The notes below the pieces were generated by a model. The model did no database searches and was not told the DNA's origin. It saw only the letters and a list, made by a program, of their open reading frames with translations. A stretch of DNA of 64,000 nt from contig NZ_PHHD01000001.1 in assembly GCF_002813445.1 (NCBI RefSeq), forward strand, positions 496,001 to 560,000, written 5' to 3'. Numbering within the stretch: the stretch's first letter is position 1; the number at the start of each line of letters is the position of its first letter. Source of the DNA: Pseudomonas tolaasii NCPPB 2192. GTDB lineage: Bacteria > Pseudomonadota > Gammaproteobacteria > Pseudomonadales > Pseudomonadaceae. The position numbers and the translations under genes are program-made. Shown piece after piece: positions 53,028-62,490 of this stretch.

Positions 53028-56000
53028 TCAATGCCAGTGCACTCCTCGCAGAAAATCGCTAGCCTGGATCAGCCGGGTATCGATAGCCAGCCGGCGCAAG
53101 TCGGCATCGAAATTCAGCTCCAGTTGCTGGATAAGGCTGGCGCCCTGCTCATCGATATAACGGGCCAAGATGGCGCTCAGGTTAGCTGTGTCGTCCTCGG
53201 CCGGGTCGATATCGCGGAACACCACCAGGGTGCCATGGGTGGTTTCCAACACCAGATAGGTACGATCAAACTCTCGATAGACCCGCCGCGAGCGCACCCA
53301 GTAGCCCTGTAGATAGCACCAGGTCTCCATCAAATCGATAGTCTTTTCCTGGCGATCCTTGCCAATGCACAATGTTTGGGCGAATGGTCGCGACAGATCC
53401 AGAGTGCTGATCAACTGATTCTGCTCGGGGCGGAACAGGTATTTTACCGGAATCTGCTTGGGCAATGATGCTTCATCCCAGACCGACTGCAGGTTGTCGA
53501 GGAGGTCTTCGTATTGCTCGAAAGTTTGGACTTTCACGCAACCTAACGTGCCACTTTGACCGCTATCCTTAGGTTTTTGAGATTCCCAGCTTTGGGAAAA
53601 AAGCGAACGACACACTCTTTTTCGCGCGACATCGAAGACACTGCCCATTTCGCAAAGCATCCACCTTCGCTGTGCGGAACCGTTACTTTCGGAATTCAGC
53701 TTAAGAATGGAGCATGCAGTCGTGCCTGTTCCACCAAAATAATCGAGAACATAATCACCGGGCTGCGTAGATATAACTGCAACCCTCTTCACAAGATCAA
53801 TAGGCTTAGGAGTAAGCCTAGCAATATGCCCCATTATGTTTTTAAGATCTCGCTTTCCTTTCTTGTTCCCCTCAATGTCAGACCATATATTTTGAACAGT
53901 TTTCGATTCAGGCATGTAGAATTTTATATATGGCTTCCAAGAGGAGAACGGCTCCGTCGAGTCTTTAGATATTTCCAAACTGCTCCCATCTCCATCCTCC
54001 TCACCATCGTCCTCGTTGGAAGAGGTATTTTTCCACTCGACCAAATCCCCTTCTAATCTAGAAAGATATTCAGATTTTTTAAGCCTCCAGCGGCTTTCAT
54101 AACCGCCAGGACCAATGGGGTAAACCATATCCCCGTTAGGAGCCTCAACCCCGTAATACATGTCAGGACGATCTTCACGTCGATCCTCTTCTCCCGTCAT
54201 TCGAAGAGATCGAGTCAAGTATCTACCTTTTGAATCTTGCTTGTTATAAATTCTCCGGTCTTCCTCAGAGAGAGGAAGACCTTGAAGACTTGCTTTTTCT
54301 TCTTTTGCAGCGATAAGAATAGAGTCGTAAGTGTTGCTTAGCCCCGTTGTGCCTTGGGCAGTTGGCGTACCAGTAGAGCGGATAATTTCTAGCGTTGGAA
54401 ATTCAGAAAACACACTCTTCAGGACAGCCTGAAGAGATGACTTTTCGTTAGAGTCAATAGATGAAAATAATAGACCATCGCGCGGCATTAGCGCTTTAGC
54501 TAAAGCGAGATTTTGCCCCATCATCGACGCCCAGCTCGAGTGCCGAAAGCTGTCCTTATATAGGAATCCATCACCACCCGTGTTGTAGGGCGGATCGATA
54601 TAGATGCACTTAATCTGCTCGCGAAACTTTTCCTGCAGTAGATTCAGCGCTTGCCAGTTCTCCGAGTTGATCAGCACCCCATTAATCTGCTCGTCCAGGT
54701 TGTCGAACTCCGGCAAGCTGAGCAGGTCATCCTGAAATTCCAGATCGCTGTCGAGGTAGAGGCTGGTATCTACCACCAAGGTTGGATGGGCGACTAGATC
54801 TGCAGCGGCTTCCACTTCCAGCTTGAAAGTGTCGCGCCACTCGTCGCGTTGGTCCTGGTTGGCAAAAACCCGAGCATGAAAATGCACTGGGATTTTGCCC
54901 ACGGAGATCAGGTAGTGGGTGTCCACTACTTTTTTCTTCAGCTCGAACAGCCCTTTCTGGAAGCTCTCGATGGCTGCCAGGAAACCAATCAGAGTATCGG
55001 CCACCTGGTTAAAGGCACGGGCGATCAACACCGTAGCGTTGTCCTCGCCGGCATGCAGCAGAGCATTGAGATCAGAAAAGACCACCTGTTTGATAAAGCG
55101 CGATTTCTCTCTGGTCAAAAAGCCCTGCAGGTCTTTGTGTATGAAGTAGTCGGCGTCGTTACCGACGTAAAATTTGTTGAGGTTGCGGTCCAGTTGCCAG
55201 AGGGCGATGGCCACCCAATCGTTGTTCAGCTCTTCGCTCCGCTCGCCGGCATTGCTGCCAAGGTCAGCGAACTCTCCTCGCTTGGCCAGTTCCTGAATGT
55301 ACTGGTCAAAAGTAAGCCTCAGTTGGCCAATGCCCTTGACTTGGCCACCATCGGCCTTGTCGAAATCATCTTTGAGATCGTTGAACAGCGGTGTGTCCGG
55401 CTCTTCCTCGCCCTTGCCTGGTTTTTTGTACAGGTAGGGCGTGAGATCAGTTTCATCACCCGCGAATACGCTCTGCCAGATGGAGCGATACAGCTCAACC
55501 TTGGGCGTGGAGCTTTCCGCCAAAGCAAAGCGCAACTGCCAAATGGTCCGCGCATTCCCGTCGGCGCCCTGCTCCTCGACCGGCTGGATATCCAGTAGCC
55601 GGTAGTGCTTACAGGCACTTTCCTTGTTGTTATTTCGCGTTGAGCTTTCTGCCACTTTGTCACCACTAGAGGTCAGACGAAACTCCAGCCACTTGCCATA
55701 GACCTCGCAGCGCACGCTGTGAAAGCCGTTGCCCGTCTTAATGTAGTAACTGTCCTTGTGCTTCCAATGGAAAAGGGTGTCGGAGCCGTTGTAATCGGCC
55801 TCGTATGGCATCTTGAAGGTGCTAGCGGCACGGGTGTTGTAGCCAAAATCGCCGTTCTGGTAGTACAGCTCGAAGAAATTCAGCAGGTGGTTGTATATGC
55901 GCGTTTCCAACTGCTCGGCAGAGAGCTGGCGGGTCTCCAGAAAAGTACGCAGCTGTGCCTCTGCCTGTTGGCGCTGCTCATCGCTGAGCACTGGCATACC

Positions 56001-56330
56001 GAACAGGCTCTTCAAACGCCCCAGCGCTGCTTCGTCGGCAGGATCGGCTTCGACGGCCTGCCACGTTGGCCTGCCCATGTCGCCGAACTGTGCGGCGAAA
56101 GCTGCCAGCCAATTGCGGGCCGTGGTGCTCTGACTGTTCTGCACGCTACCCAGCGCGCGCGATACCGTGCTACGTAGGCTGTTTTCGTCCTCACCATCGA
56201 TGAAGGCCTGGATGAACTGACGCTTCATGCGGGTGATACGGTAGATGCCAAAATCCAGGTCGTGCTCCTCGAACTGGAACATATCCTTGAGGAACTGTCG
56301 TAGCTGATCAAACGGACTTGGGGGAGTCAT
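53028..56330 (-). CDS. Large adenine methyltransferase of locus B (type III Mod-like)
   Basis: A 1100-residue beta-class methyltransferase. The first 550 residues are an extra region unlike standard Mod. Motif IV YIDPPYNTGG follows near residue 578 and motif I VLDYFGGTGTTACS near 867, with the recognition region between (GRYLTRSLRMTGEEDRREDR; YYGVEAPNGDMVYPIGPGG), very like that in Mod of locus A. The segment 53560-54560 is richer in A+T than the rest. The start is the ATG at 56330 (no better upstream). Methylates DNA for protection and recognition; target unknown. Confidence 0.9.
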   Translation of the reverse strand: MTPPSPFDQLRQFLKDMFQFEEHDLDFGIYRITRMKRQFIQAFIDGEDENSLRSTVSRALGSVQNSQSTTARNWLAAFAAQFGDMGRPTWQAVEADPADEAALGRLKSLFGMPVLSDEQRQQAEAQLRTFLETRQLSAEQLETRIYNHLLNFFELYYQNGDFGYNTRAASTFKMPYEADYNGSDTLFHWKHKDSYYIKTGNGFHSVRCEVYGKWLEFRLTSSGDKVAESSTRNNNKESACKHYRLLDIQPVEEQGADGNARTIWQLRFALAESSTPKVELYRSIWQSVFAGDETDLTPYLYKKPGKGEEEPDTPLFNDLKDDFDKADGGQVKGIGQLRLTFDQYIQELAKRGEFADLGSNAGERSEELNNDWVAIALWQLDRNLNKFYVGNDADYFIHKDLQGFLTREKSRFIKQVVFSDLNALLHAGEDNATVLIARAFNQVADTLIGFLAAIESFQKGLFELKKKVVDTHYLISVGKIPVHFHARVFANQDQRDEWRDTFKLEVEAAADLVAHPTLVVDTSLYLDSDLEFQDDLLSLPEFDNLDEQINGVLINSENWQALNLLQEKFREQIKCIYIDPPYNTGGDGFLYKDSFRHSSWASMMGQNLALAKALMPRDGLLFSSIDSNEKSSLQAVLKSVFSEFPTLEIIRSTGTPTAQGTTGLSNTYDSILIAAKEEKASLQGLPLSEEDRRIYNKQDSKGRYLTRSLRMTGEEDRREDRPDMYYGVEAPNGDMVYPIGPGGYESRWRLKKSEYLSRLEGDLVEWKNTSSNEDDGEEDGDGSSLEISKDSTEPFSSWKPYIKFYMPESKTVQNIWSDIEGNKKGKRDLKNIMGHIARLTPKPIDLVKRVAVISTQPGDYVLDYFGGTGTTACSILKLNSESNGSAQRRWMLCEMGSVFDVARKRVCRSLFSQSWESQKPKDSGQSGTLGCVKVQTFEQYEDLLDNLQSVWDEASLPKQIPVKYLFRPEQNQLISTLDLSRPFAQTLCIGKDRQEKTIDLMETWCYLQGYWVRSRRVYREFDRTYLVLETTHGTLVVFRDIDPAEDDTANLSAILARYIDEQGASLIQQLELNFDADLRRLAIDTRLIQASDFLRGVHWH

Positions 56331-56471
56331 TGTGATTCCGAGAAAATAGGTTAGGCGAGACCGCCGCGGCAGCAGCCGGCAAGGCGGTTCGCCGCGCTTG
56401 TGCGAAGTGCTGAAATTCTAATGATTGACTGACTATATATCCATGTTTTGGGGCCGCTCGGTTTGGCCTGG
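56331..56471. promoter_or_regulatory. Upstream region of restriction locus B
   Basis: About 140 bp up to the IS relic; should contain the promoter of the methyltransferase gene on the minus strand. No confident -35/-10 pair picked. Confidence 0.35.
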
Positions 56472-56722
56472 TGAATCGCCCCGGACTCTCTAGACACCTT
56501 GCAAGTAACACTTTTCAAACTCTACAGGCGACAGCTGATTGTTGAAACCATGACGACGTTGTGCGTTGTAGAACATCTCGATGTAATCGAACACATCACT
56601 ACGAGCATCTTCACGCGTGGTGTAAATTTTCCGCTTGATCCATTCCCGCTTTAGAAGCTGGAAAAAGCTCTCGACCACGGCATTGTCATGACAGTTGCCT
56701 CGGCGAAACCCGGGCCGATTCA
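56472..56722 (-). mobile_element. 251-bp internally deleted IS3-type element with both ends
   Basis: The left end reads TGAATCGCCCCGG and the right end, on the other strand, TGAATCGGCCCGG, so two terminal inverted repeats are kept. Between them only the C-terminal 70 or so codons of an IS3-type transposase remain (GNCHDNAVVESFFQLLKRE ... GFNNQLSPVEFEKCYLQ, stop at 56490). Non-autonomous, MITE-like in structure. No clear 3-bp target duplication seen. Confidence 0.72.
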
Positions 56723-56978
56723 CGTAGTCTCAAATGTTTATGCCGCCAAAGAGCCTGAAGCGGGGTTCAACCACTCCTGCATTATGTGCCATAACGGCCA
56801 GTCACCCATGGATCCAAAAAAAGGTGATCAAGTGGCTTGGAAACCCCGCTTGGAGCAAGGCACCGACGCATTGGTCAAGCACGTGACCGAGGGCTTCAAG
56901 GCCATGCCGCCACGGGGATTGTGCATGGACTGTAGCGAAGAAGATTACAAAGCCGTGATTGCTTGGATGTCTAAGTAA
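56723..56978 (+). pseudogene. 5'-truncated cytochrome c5-like gene
   Basis: Encodes the C-terminal heme domain of a small c-type cytochrome: CIMCH (CxxCH heme site), then AWKPRLEQG, and AMPPRGLCMDC with the probable axial Met, ending VIAWMSK. Signal peptide, start and ribosome binding site are missing where the IS relic abuts, so no export or heme attachment can follow. The rest of the gene is not found on the other side of the relic. Confidence 0.75.
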
Positions 56979-56992
56979 GGTTGCGGCAGGGA

Positions 56993-57008
56993 TGGCAGCT
57001 TGCTGCCA
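56993..57008. terminator. Hairpin between convergent cytochrome remnant and TonB receptor gene
   Basis: TGGCAGC-TT-GCTGCCA, extended by outer G:C pairs, lies 14 bp after the cytochrome stop and 58 bp from the end of the receptor gene. No T-tract. Confidence 0.35.
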
Positions 57009-57065
57009 CCCACCCGCTCTTATCTACGGCCGCGGAACGACGGCATATCGATCATGACGGTGTCT

Positions 57066-59243
57066 TTAGAAGCGGGCCGTTAGCGTCAGGTAAGCTGAAC
57101 GTGGTTGAGTGGGTAGTACCACTGGAGAGCCCATATATTGATAGGTCTCAAAGACTTTGCGACCTGTCAGGTTTACCGCCGAAACCGAGATCGTGTAGCG
57201 GTCGAAATCGTAGGAAGTCTGCGCATCCAGCAGTGCGTAGCCTGGGACGGATACCGTATTAGGTAGGGTTAACTCACGCGCGCTGAGTGCTGTAATACCA
57301 GCACCGAAGCCCAGTCCCTTGGCGGCGCCGTCAAGTATCCGATAGCGGGCTGCGAGGCGACCGCTGTGCCGCGGTACGCGAGGCAGTCCATCACCGACCG
57401 GAATCGAGTTGTCCTCTGTGATTTCTGCCTGGGTGTAGGCGTAGTTGCCCAGCAATGAAAGAGCGGGGGTCGGTTCCCAAACCAGATCAGCTTCTACTCC
57501 GCGAGCGCGTTGTTCGCCGCTCTGCACCGAATAACCCAGAATCGCGTAGGTAGGGTCAGGATCAGGGGTGGACACATTACGACGCGTCTGCTCGAACATG
57601 GCGAGAGTGCCAGAAATGCCCAGATCGTTGAACGCCAGTTTGACGCCCGCCTCATAATTGCGAGACAGCTCAGGCTTGGGCGCCTCGTTACCAGTAAAGT
57701 TGAACGCCCCCCTGAAACCGGTGGAATACGCCGCGTAGAGCGCAAGACTTTCGGTCAGGTCATAAGTGATGCCAAAACGTGGTGTCACACGATGATATGA
57801 AGTATCTACACCTTGCTCTTGTTGGTTGATGTCGAGCTGGGTCAATCGCAACGACCCCAACAAGTGCAAACGGCCATAGGTCGCTTGATCCTGAACGTAT
57901 AAAGCCTTCGTCTCGTAACGGTTGGTCTGGGACACGATTGTGTCGGGCGTCGCGCCGTAGGAAATCCCATATCCCGGATTGGCAAGGTCAAGCTCGCCGA
58001 TGAGTTCAATGTCGGACATCCCCGAGCTGAAGTGAGTGTTGTCGTAACTGATACCAACCAGCAACTCATGATCTCCACCCAGTGATTCGACTCTGGAACC
58101 TAGGTTGGTATCCAGCGTGCTTTCCCGGATGTTCGTGGGCAGGTAGAGCTTGAATATCGGGTAAACCGTGGGTGTCGTGGGATTCGGTCCCAGAAGGTCC
58201 GGATATACAAGGCTGCCATAATCACGAACTTTGCCCTCGTAATACTGAGCGGTGACGGTCAGTCGTGTGTCGTCATTAAGCTCATGCGTGAGCTCGGCGG
58301 TGGTTGTTCGATTCTCGATAGTGGTGTGAGGCTGTCCGTTGGTCGCTCCTGGGAAGGCGTTGCGATCTATCTGCCCGCTCAATGCTTGAGCGGCTGGCAG
58401 GCCGGAATATTCGACCTGGCTGCGATTCTCGTATTGGCCGCGCAGTAACAACTCAGTCTCTGGCGATAGCTGGAAAGCGATGCTTGGTTGTATCGACCAC
58501 TGATGGCCGTTGACATGATCAATCCAACTGTCGTTTTCTTGATAGTCGGCGGTAATCCGTGCGGCGACCTTGTCGCCGATGGGTGTGTTGAGATCCAGCG
58601 AAGGATTCACTGTGCCGAAGCTACCGGTGCGCATCGACAGCAGTGCACTTGGCTCGGTCTCGGGCCGTTTAGACACTACGTTGATCAAACCACCCAGCGG
58701 TGCGCCGATACCGCCGCCGTACAACGCTGATGTTGGGCCTTTGAGTACCTCAATGCGCTCGGTGCCTATGAGGCTGGTCGGGTCGATGCTCGCTGCCGTG
58801 CCGCCAAATGCAGGCAGCCCGTTCATGTAAATTTCCGCCGGAAAACCACGCACGATTGGCTGAGCGAACAGTGCCTCTTGCGGCTTGGTTGCTCTTACCC
58901 CTGAGACGTTAACCAGCGCGTCAGCAAGCGAATGACTATCCTGCTCCTTGAGCATCGTTTGCGTGACAACTTGCACGGATTGCGGAACTTCGACCAGGGG
59001 CGTGTCGGTGCGAGTGGCCGACGCAGAAGAGGGTGCGCTGTAGCCTTCACGCGCCCCAGAAACGTTTATGGTTTCCAACGTCAAAATCTGTGATTGATCG
59101 GATGTTGGGGGTACATCCACGGCACCGTCTTGTGGGTGCGCAATGACCGGTAATGCTAGCCCCAGAAACACGCAAAAGGCATGGCGCCAACGCAGACGCG
59201 ATGGATCAATGTAAAACAGCGGCCCGTTCTTGTCCGAGTACAT
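57066..59243 (-). CDS. TonB-dependent outer-membrane receptor, siderophore type
   Basis: A 725-residue receptor. The N-terminus has a signal-like hydrophobic stretch (HAFCVFLGLALPVIA), then a TonB-box-like region (LETINVSGAR), a plug with VEVPQSVQVVTQTML and IEVLKGPTSALYGGG, and a beta-barrel ending in aromatic YLTLTARF, as required for BamA assembly. No N-terminal signalling extension is seen, so it should not work with its own anti-sigma factor. The plug pattern VPQSV...LKGP is that of ferric-siderophore receptors, though DUF2946 next door often accompanies copper-related receptors. Last gene of a three-gene unit. Confidence 0.9.
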   Translation of the reverse strand: MYSDKNGPLFYIDPSRLRWRHAFCVFLGLALPVIAHPQDGAVDVPPTSDQSQILTLETINVSGAREGYSAPSSASATRTDTPLVEVPQSVQVVTQTMLKEQDSHSLADALVNVSGVRATKPQEALFAQPIVRGFPAEIYMNGLPAFGGTAASIDPTSLIGTERIEVLKGPTSALYGGGIGAPLGGLINVVSKRPETEPSALLSMRTGSFGTVNPSLDLNTPIGDKVAARITADYQENDSWIDHVNGHQWSIQPSIAFQLSPETELLLRGQYENRSQVEYSGLPAAQALSGQIDRNAFPGATNGQPHTTIENRTTTAELTHELNDDTRLTVTAQYYEGKVRDYGSLVYPDLLGPNPTTPTVYPIFKLYLPTNIRESTLDTNLGSRVESLGGDHELLVGISYDNTHFSSGMSDIELIGELDLANPGYGISYGATPDTIVSQTNRYETKALYVQDQATYGRLHLLGSLRLTQLDINQQEQGVDTSYHRVTPRFGITYDLTESLALYAAYSTGFRGAFNFTGNEAPKPELSRNYEAGVKLAFNDLGISGTLAMFEQTRRNVSTPDPDPTYAILGYSVQSGEQRARGVEADLVWEPTPALSLLGNYAYTQAEITEDNSIPVGDGLPRVPRHSGRLAARYRILDGAAKGLGFGAGITALSARELTLPNTVSVPGYALLDAQTSYDFDRYTISVSAVNLTGRKVFETYQYMGSPVVLPTQPRSAYLTLTARF

Positions 59244-59340
59244 GGGATCTTCCGATAAAAGTCATTTGAAGCAGAACGCGCAGAGGGATTCGGCGTCGGC
59301 GGACTCAAAAGCCGGTCGATGCAGAGTCGGCAATGCGCGT

Positions 59341-59754
59341 TCAGCCAAAAGTGGGTATGACGTTCAACGATCGAATCGGTGGCGCTCGGCTTCTTGCACC
59401 GAGGAATATCGGTGGCGCTGCTTGCTGGGGAATTATGTGAGTATAAAAAAGCTGTAACGGTGGAACATTAAGTTGAAAACTGGACAGGTTTGAGTCGGCG
59501 AGAGCGGGATGCTGGAACAGAAGAGAGCAATATCCGCATTTTTCCCACACGACCAGATCATGGGTCTTGCCGGCAGAGGCATGTTGAGACTTCTGGCTCG
59601 TGCCAAGCATGTCGTGGCACTCCATGCCAGCCATGCTCATTGGTTGACTTTTGCCATGGGAAAGGCTGATCCCCTGACTGATCAGGGGGCCGGCAAAAAT
59701 CATCAGTATGGCGAACAGGCTCAGCCATGCTCCGATAATGTGACGCTTACGCAT
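59341..59754 (-). CDS. DUF2946 protein
   Basis: A 137-residue protein with an N-terminal signal anchor (SLFAILMIFAGPLIS), a His/Met-rich part (MSMAGMECHDM) and the CGYCSLLFQHPAL signature of DUF2946. The family is often found with metal-uptake receptors; its Met, His and Cys suggest copper or another soft metal in the periplasm. Its start overlaps the stop of the 212-aa gene (TAATG) and it lies 97 bp before the receptor gene. Confidence 0.83.
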   Translation of the reverse strand: MRKRHIIGAWLSLFAILMIFAGPLISQGISLSHGKSQPMSMAGMECHDMLGTSQKSQHASAGKTHDLVVWEKCGYCSLLFQHPALADSNLSSFQLNVPPLQLFYTHIIPQQAAPPIFLGARSRAPPIRSLNVIPTFG

Positions 59755-60392
59755 TAGCAGGGCTTCTGCTCATCACGCGCAGCCTTCGATACCTGCGTCT
59801 GCCGCTCGTATTCGGGGATGGGCAACCACCGTCGAAACCCGGCACCCCCTTTCCCCGTCAGAGGACACCAGGAAAAATCCCAGAGTGCCGGTGGGAAATC
59901 CTCTTTTTCAGGGTCAACACCAGCGATAGAACGAGGCGCTACTTTCCAGTCAAACACCCTCATCGGCGAGCCTTGCCAAGCCAACACCAGTCCTCGTGCT
60001 TGGCTATCGTCAGTATTTATCCACCGGGCCGCTGCCGCAGTCATGAAGGCATCAATGTGTTCTTCGTGGATGTGCGCCCGATAGGTCGACGTGAGTAACC
60101 AACGGCAGACACTCAGGTAGTAAGTCCAATTCAGCGACGGATGATTGCGGTACGCCCAGGCCATAAAACTGCGAAATATGTTCAAGCCATCTGGTGGATC
60201 TAGCTTGAGCAGCCCCGGACACACATCGAACAACGTATGCCAATAAGGCAGCAATCTGGCATCCAGTTGAACAAAGCTGCGTGCGTTGCAGGGATAGTCT
60301 GGAAACGGCAATAGGAAGTCGCCACGACTGTTTATGCGCGACGTTTTGCTAACCAGCCGCGAAACGCCTGAAGGAATAACTACAGAGCGCAT
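59754..60392 (-). CDS. Unknown 212-aa protein upstream of DUF2946
   Basis: A protein of 212 residues from the ATG at 60392, chosen because GGAGG lies 5 bp before it (the frame is open to 60404). It is rich in Trp, Pro and aromatic residues (LLPYWHTLFDVCPGLLKLD; PALWDFSWCPLTGKG) and lacks signal peptide or membrane segments. Not recognised. Translationally coupled to the DUF2946 gene, so it probably serves the same transport or homeostasis function. Confidence 0.65.
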   Translation of the reverse strand: MRSVVIPSGVSRLVSKTSRINSRGDFLLPFPDYPCNARSFVQLDARLLPYWHTLFDVCPGLLKLDPPDGLNIFRSFMAWAYRNHPSLNWTYYLSVCRWLLTSTYRAHIHEEHIDAFMTAAAARWINTDDSQARGLVLAWQGSPMRVFDWKVAPRSIAGVDPEKEDFPPALWDFSWCPLTGKGGAGFRRWLPIPEYERQTQVSKAARDEQKPC

Positions 60393-61002
60393 AGCAGCCT
60401 CCATGCCATCGCCGCTTGCGATTTATTGAATGCAGGAAAACTGAAAGTCAGACCTTCGGGAGCACTAGAACTGCAACCGGAGTGATTAATAACGCGAGAC
60501 ATACTGCCTTCTCTACAAGACGATTGGGCGGCGTTCACCGGCAGTCGCTGCAGCGACGACCTAGCGTAAACGGACGACAAAAAACGAGCGGTGGCAGACA
60601 AATCGAGCCAGCCCCCTTGGAAGCGTTAACTGAGGGAAAGCTCGAGGATGGGCTGAGGATCAGGAGTATCCAGAGGGTTGCCTTGCAGTGCATCTCGCGA
60701 CTAGAGCGCGGCTTTTGTCCAATTCGTAGTAGCGAGGTCAGGCAGAAAAGTAAGGCGATGCTCAACTTCGCCACAGGACAGAATAGGCAGCAAAGACTAC
60801 CGGCCCAACCACGGGTTGAACGGTCAGTGAAGTCCATGCTCTGTGCCGGATTATGGCTGCCCGATGCAGAGCAAACTGACCGCCACCAACAAGTTCGAGC
60901 CCTATCATCTGCCATGCCCTAAGCCGAATCGCCACGTGGAAAACTGCTGCTACAGGACCTTTTTTCACTATGGCTTAACACTCTCAGATCCGGCCATTAA
61001 CG
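60393..61002. other. Gap upstream of the receptor unit without a convincing gene
   Basis: About 610 bp. Overlapping frames on both strands (for example 60535-60915 minus) have no ribosome binding site or recognisable product. The promoter of the receptor unit must lie near 60400-60500; I could not pick out a Fur box. Confidence 0.4.
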
Positions 61003-61734
61003 TTAGACATGCTGGCCACCGTTAACGTGAATCTCTGCGCCGTTTACATAAGAAGCGCCACCGGTGCAAAGGAAGTAGACGAGCGAGGCAACTTCTTCAG
61101 GTTTGCCCAGCCGGTTCATCGGCACTAGCCGTTCAACGATTTCCGCAGTGCCTGCGGACAGTATTGAGGTTTCGATTTCTCCAGGTGCGATAGCGTTGAC
61201 CCTTACGCCATGTCGGCCAAAATCAAAGGCCATTTCCCGAGTCAGGGCGGAGAGCGCAGCTTTAGATGTGGAATAAGCGACACCTGCGAACGGGTGCACC
61301 TTGGATCCTGCAATAGAGGTAACGTTGATGATGCTGCCTTTTGCAGCTTTCAATTCATCAAACAGCCCCCGCGCAAGGAGGGCCGTAGAAAACAGATTGA
61401 CATTGAAGACCTTGATCCAGGTTGCATAGTCGGACTCCAGAACACCAAGTCGTGTCCCCTCAGGCCCCTTAGGCGAAACTCCTGCATTGTTTACCAATGC
61501 ATCCAAGCGTCCGCCCAATTTTTCCCTGATGGCCGCCAGGCTGTCACTGACGCTATCAATATCTTCGAGATCAAGATGAATGTGGTTGAGTAAGCCCTCG
61601 GCCCATGGGCATTCAGCGACCCAGTCCTGGCGAGAGGCGGTGAAAATCCTCCACCCAGCGGCTTGAAAGTGTTTGACGGTGGCATGGCCGATGCCACGAC
61701 TGGCACCTGTCAATAACAATGTCTTCTCGCTCAT
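61003..61734 (-). CDS. Short-chain dehydrogenase/reductase
   Basis: A 243-residue classical SDR: cofactor motif TGASRGIG at residues 9-16, NNAG near 88, catalytic Ser of NVTSIAGS and YSTSKAAL with the Tyr-x-x-x-Lys pair, then PGEIETSI. The C-terminus (GASYVNGAEIHVNGG) is standard. It reduces or oxidises a carbonyl/alcohol with NAD(P)(H); the substrate cannot be told. Monocistronic by spacing. Confidence 0.93.
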   Translation of the reverse strand: MSEKTLLLTGASRGIGHATVKHFQAAGWRIFTASRQDWVAECPWAEGLLNHIHLDLEDIDSVSDSLAAIREKLGGRLDALVNNAGVSPKGPEGTRLGVLESDYATWIKVFNVNLFSTALLARGLFDELKAAKGSIINVTSIAGSKVHPFAGVAYSTSKAALSALTREMAFDFGRHGVRVNAIAPGEIETSILSAGTAEIVERLVPMNRLGKPEEVASLVYFLCTGGASYVNGAEIHVNGGQHV

Positions 61735-62490
61735 ACATGCATTTACCTATTAGAAAGTTTCGCTTTGTTTTTAAGCGGTCTAGGTCAAAAAAATCGCAAT
61801 CTTCGATGCGCTACTTTTTGGCAGGTCGTCATGAGGGGCCATGACTCTCATAGCCGCTTTTGATCGCTGCAAACATCGGGTGGTCCGCTGGAATCCCAAG
61901 CACTTTTTGGCCATTTCTCGTTTCCTTGCGTTGAAGCGCCTGAACGGTGATGAGTGTCCTTCTCCAGGATGAGGATGAGTCAATCTTACCGTTCGAACGT
62001 CGACTCTACGTCTGACTGCAGGAGGCGGAAACGACATTTTTCCCTCATTACCGGTCACGGGATGGCCCACTTACGGCGGCACCAAACTGCAGGTTTCTTC
62101 CGTCAAGAATCCCTGCTTCGAGGAGCTGAGCCCTAGCTCAGAATCCTAAGTTCGCGAAGGGTCCAAGACCAGTTCCGGCTGGCTGCGGTTTGTTAGGCAC
62201 GGCACTCGATTGGCGGCTTGTACGAAGTTGAGCTACTCGCCCGGGATATAAGCAATGAGGATCGGCGACGCATATCTGCTTAGGCATGCAACGTGCCTTC
62301 GGCGGACGCATACGAACTGACCTCACAGTTCTGTTGTAGTCCGGCCGAGGCTCCTTGCTTGATCATTATTCGTGCTCATGGACTCTCGACAAGCTTGCAT
62401 TCCATAGGCTCATTTCGTAACACTTGAGTTGCGTAGCTGCCTCCTCAGTCGTCGGTACGCGCTAATATCTACCAATCCAAGGAGCGATGA
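61735..62490. other. Long gap without a convincing gene
   Basis: About 755 bp. Minus-strand frames at 61780-62070 and 62138-62326 look like chance or decayed frames; the latter ends NKPQPAGTGLGPFANLGF, a phrase I believe recurs in pseudomonad intergenic DNA, so the block might be a dispersed repeat, which I cannot verify here. AAGGAGCG at 62479 serves the next gene. Confidence 0.35.

Noticed and set aside
60535..60915. Minus-strand frame of 126 codons
   Set aside because: No ribosome binding site, no domain, overlapping frames on both strands; not supported as a gene.
62138..62326. Minus-strand frame of 62 codons ending in a Pro/Gly-rich phrase
   Set aside because: Possibly part of a dispersed intergenic repeat; not supported as a gene without comparison.
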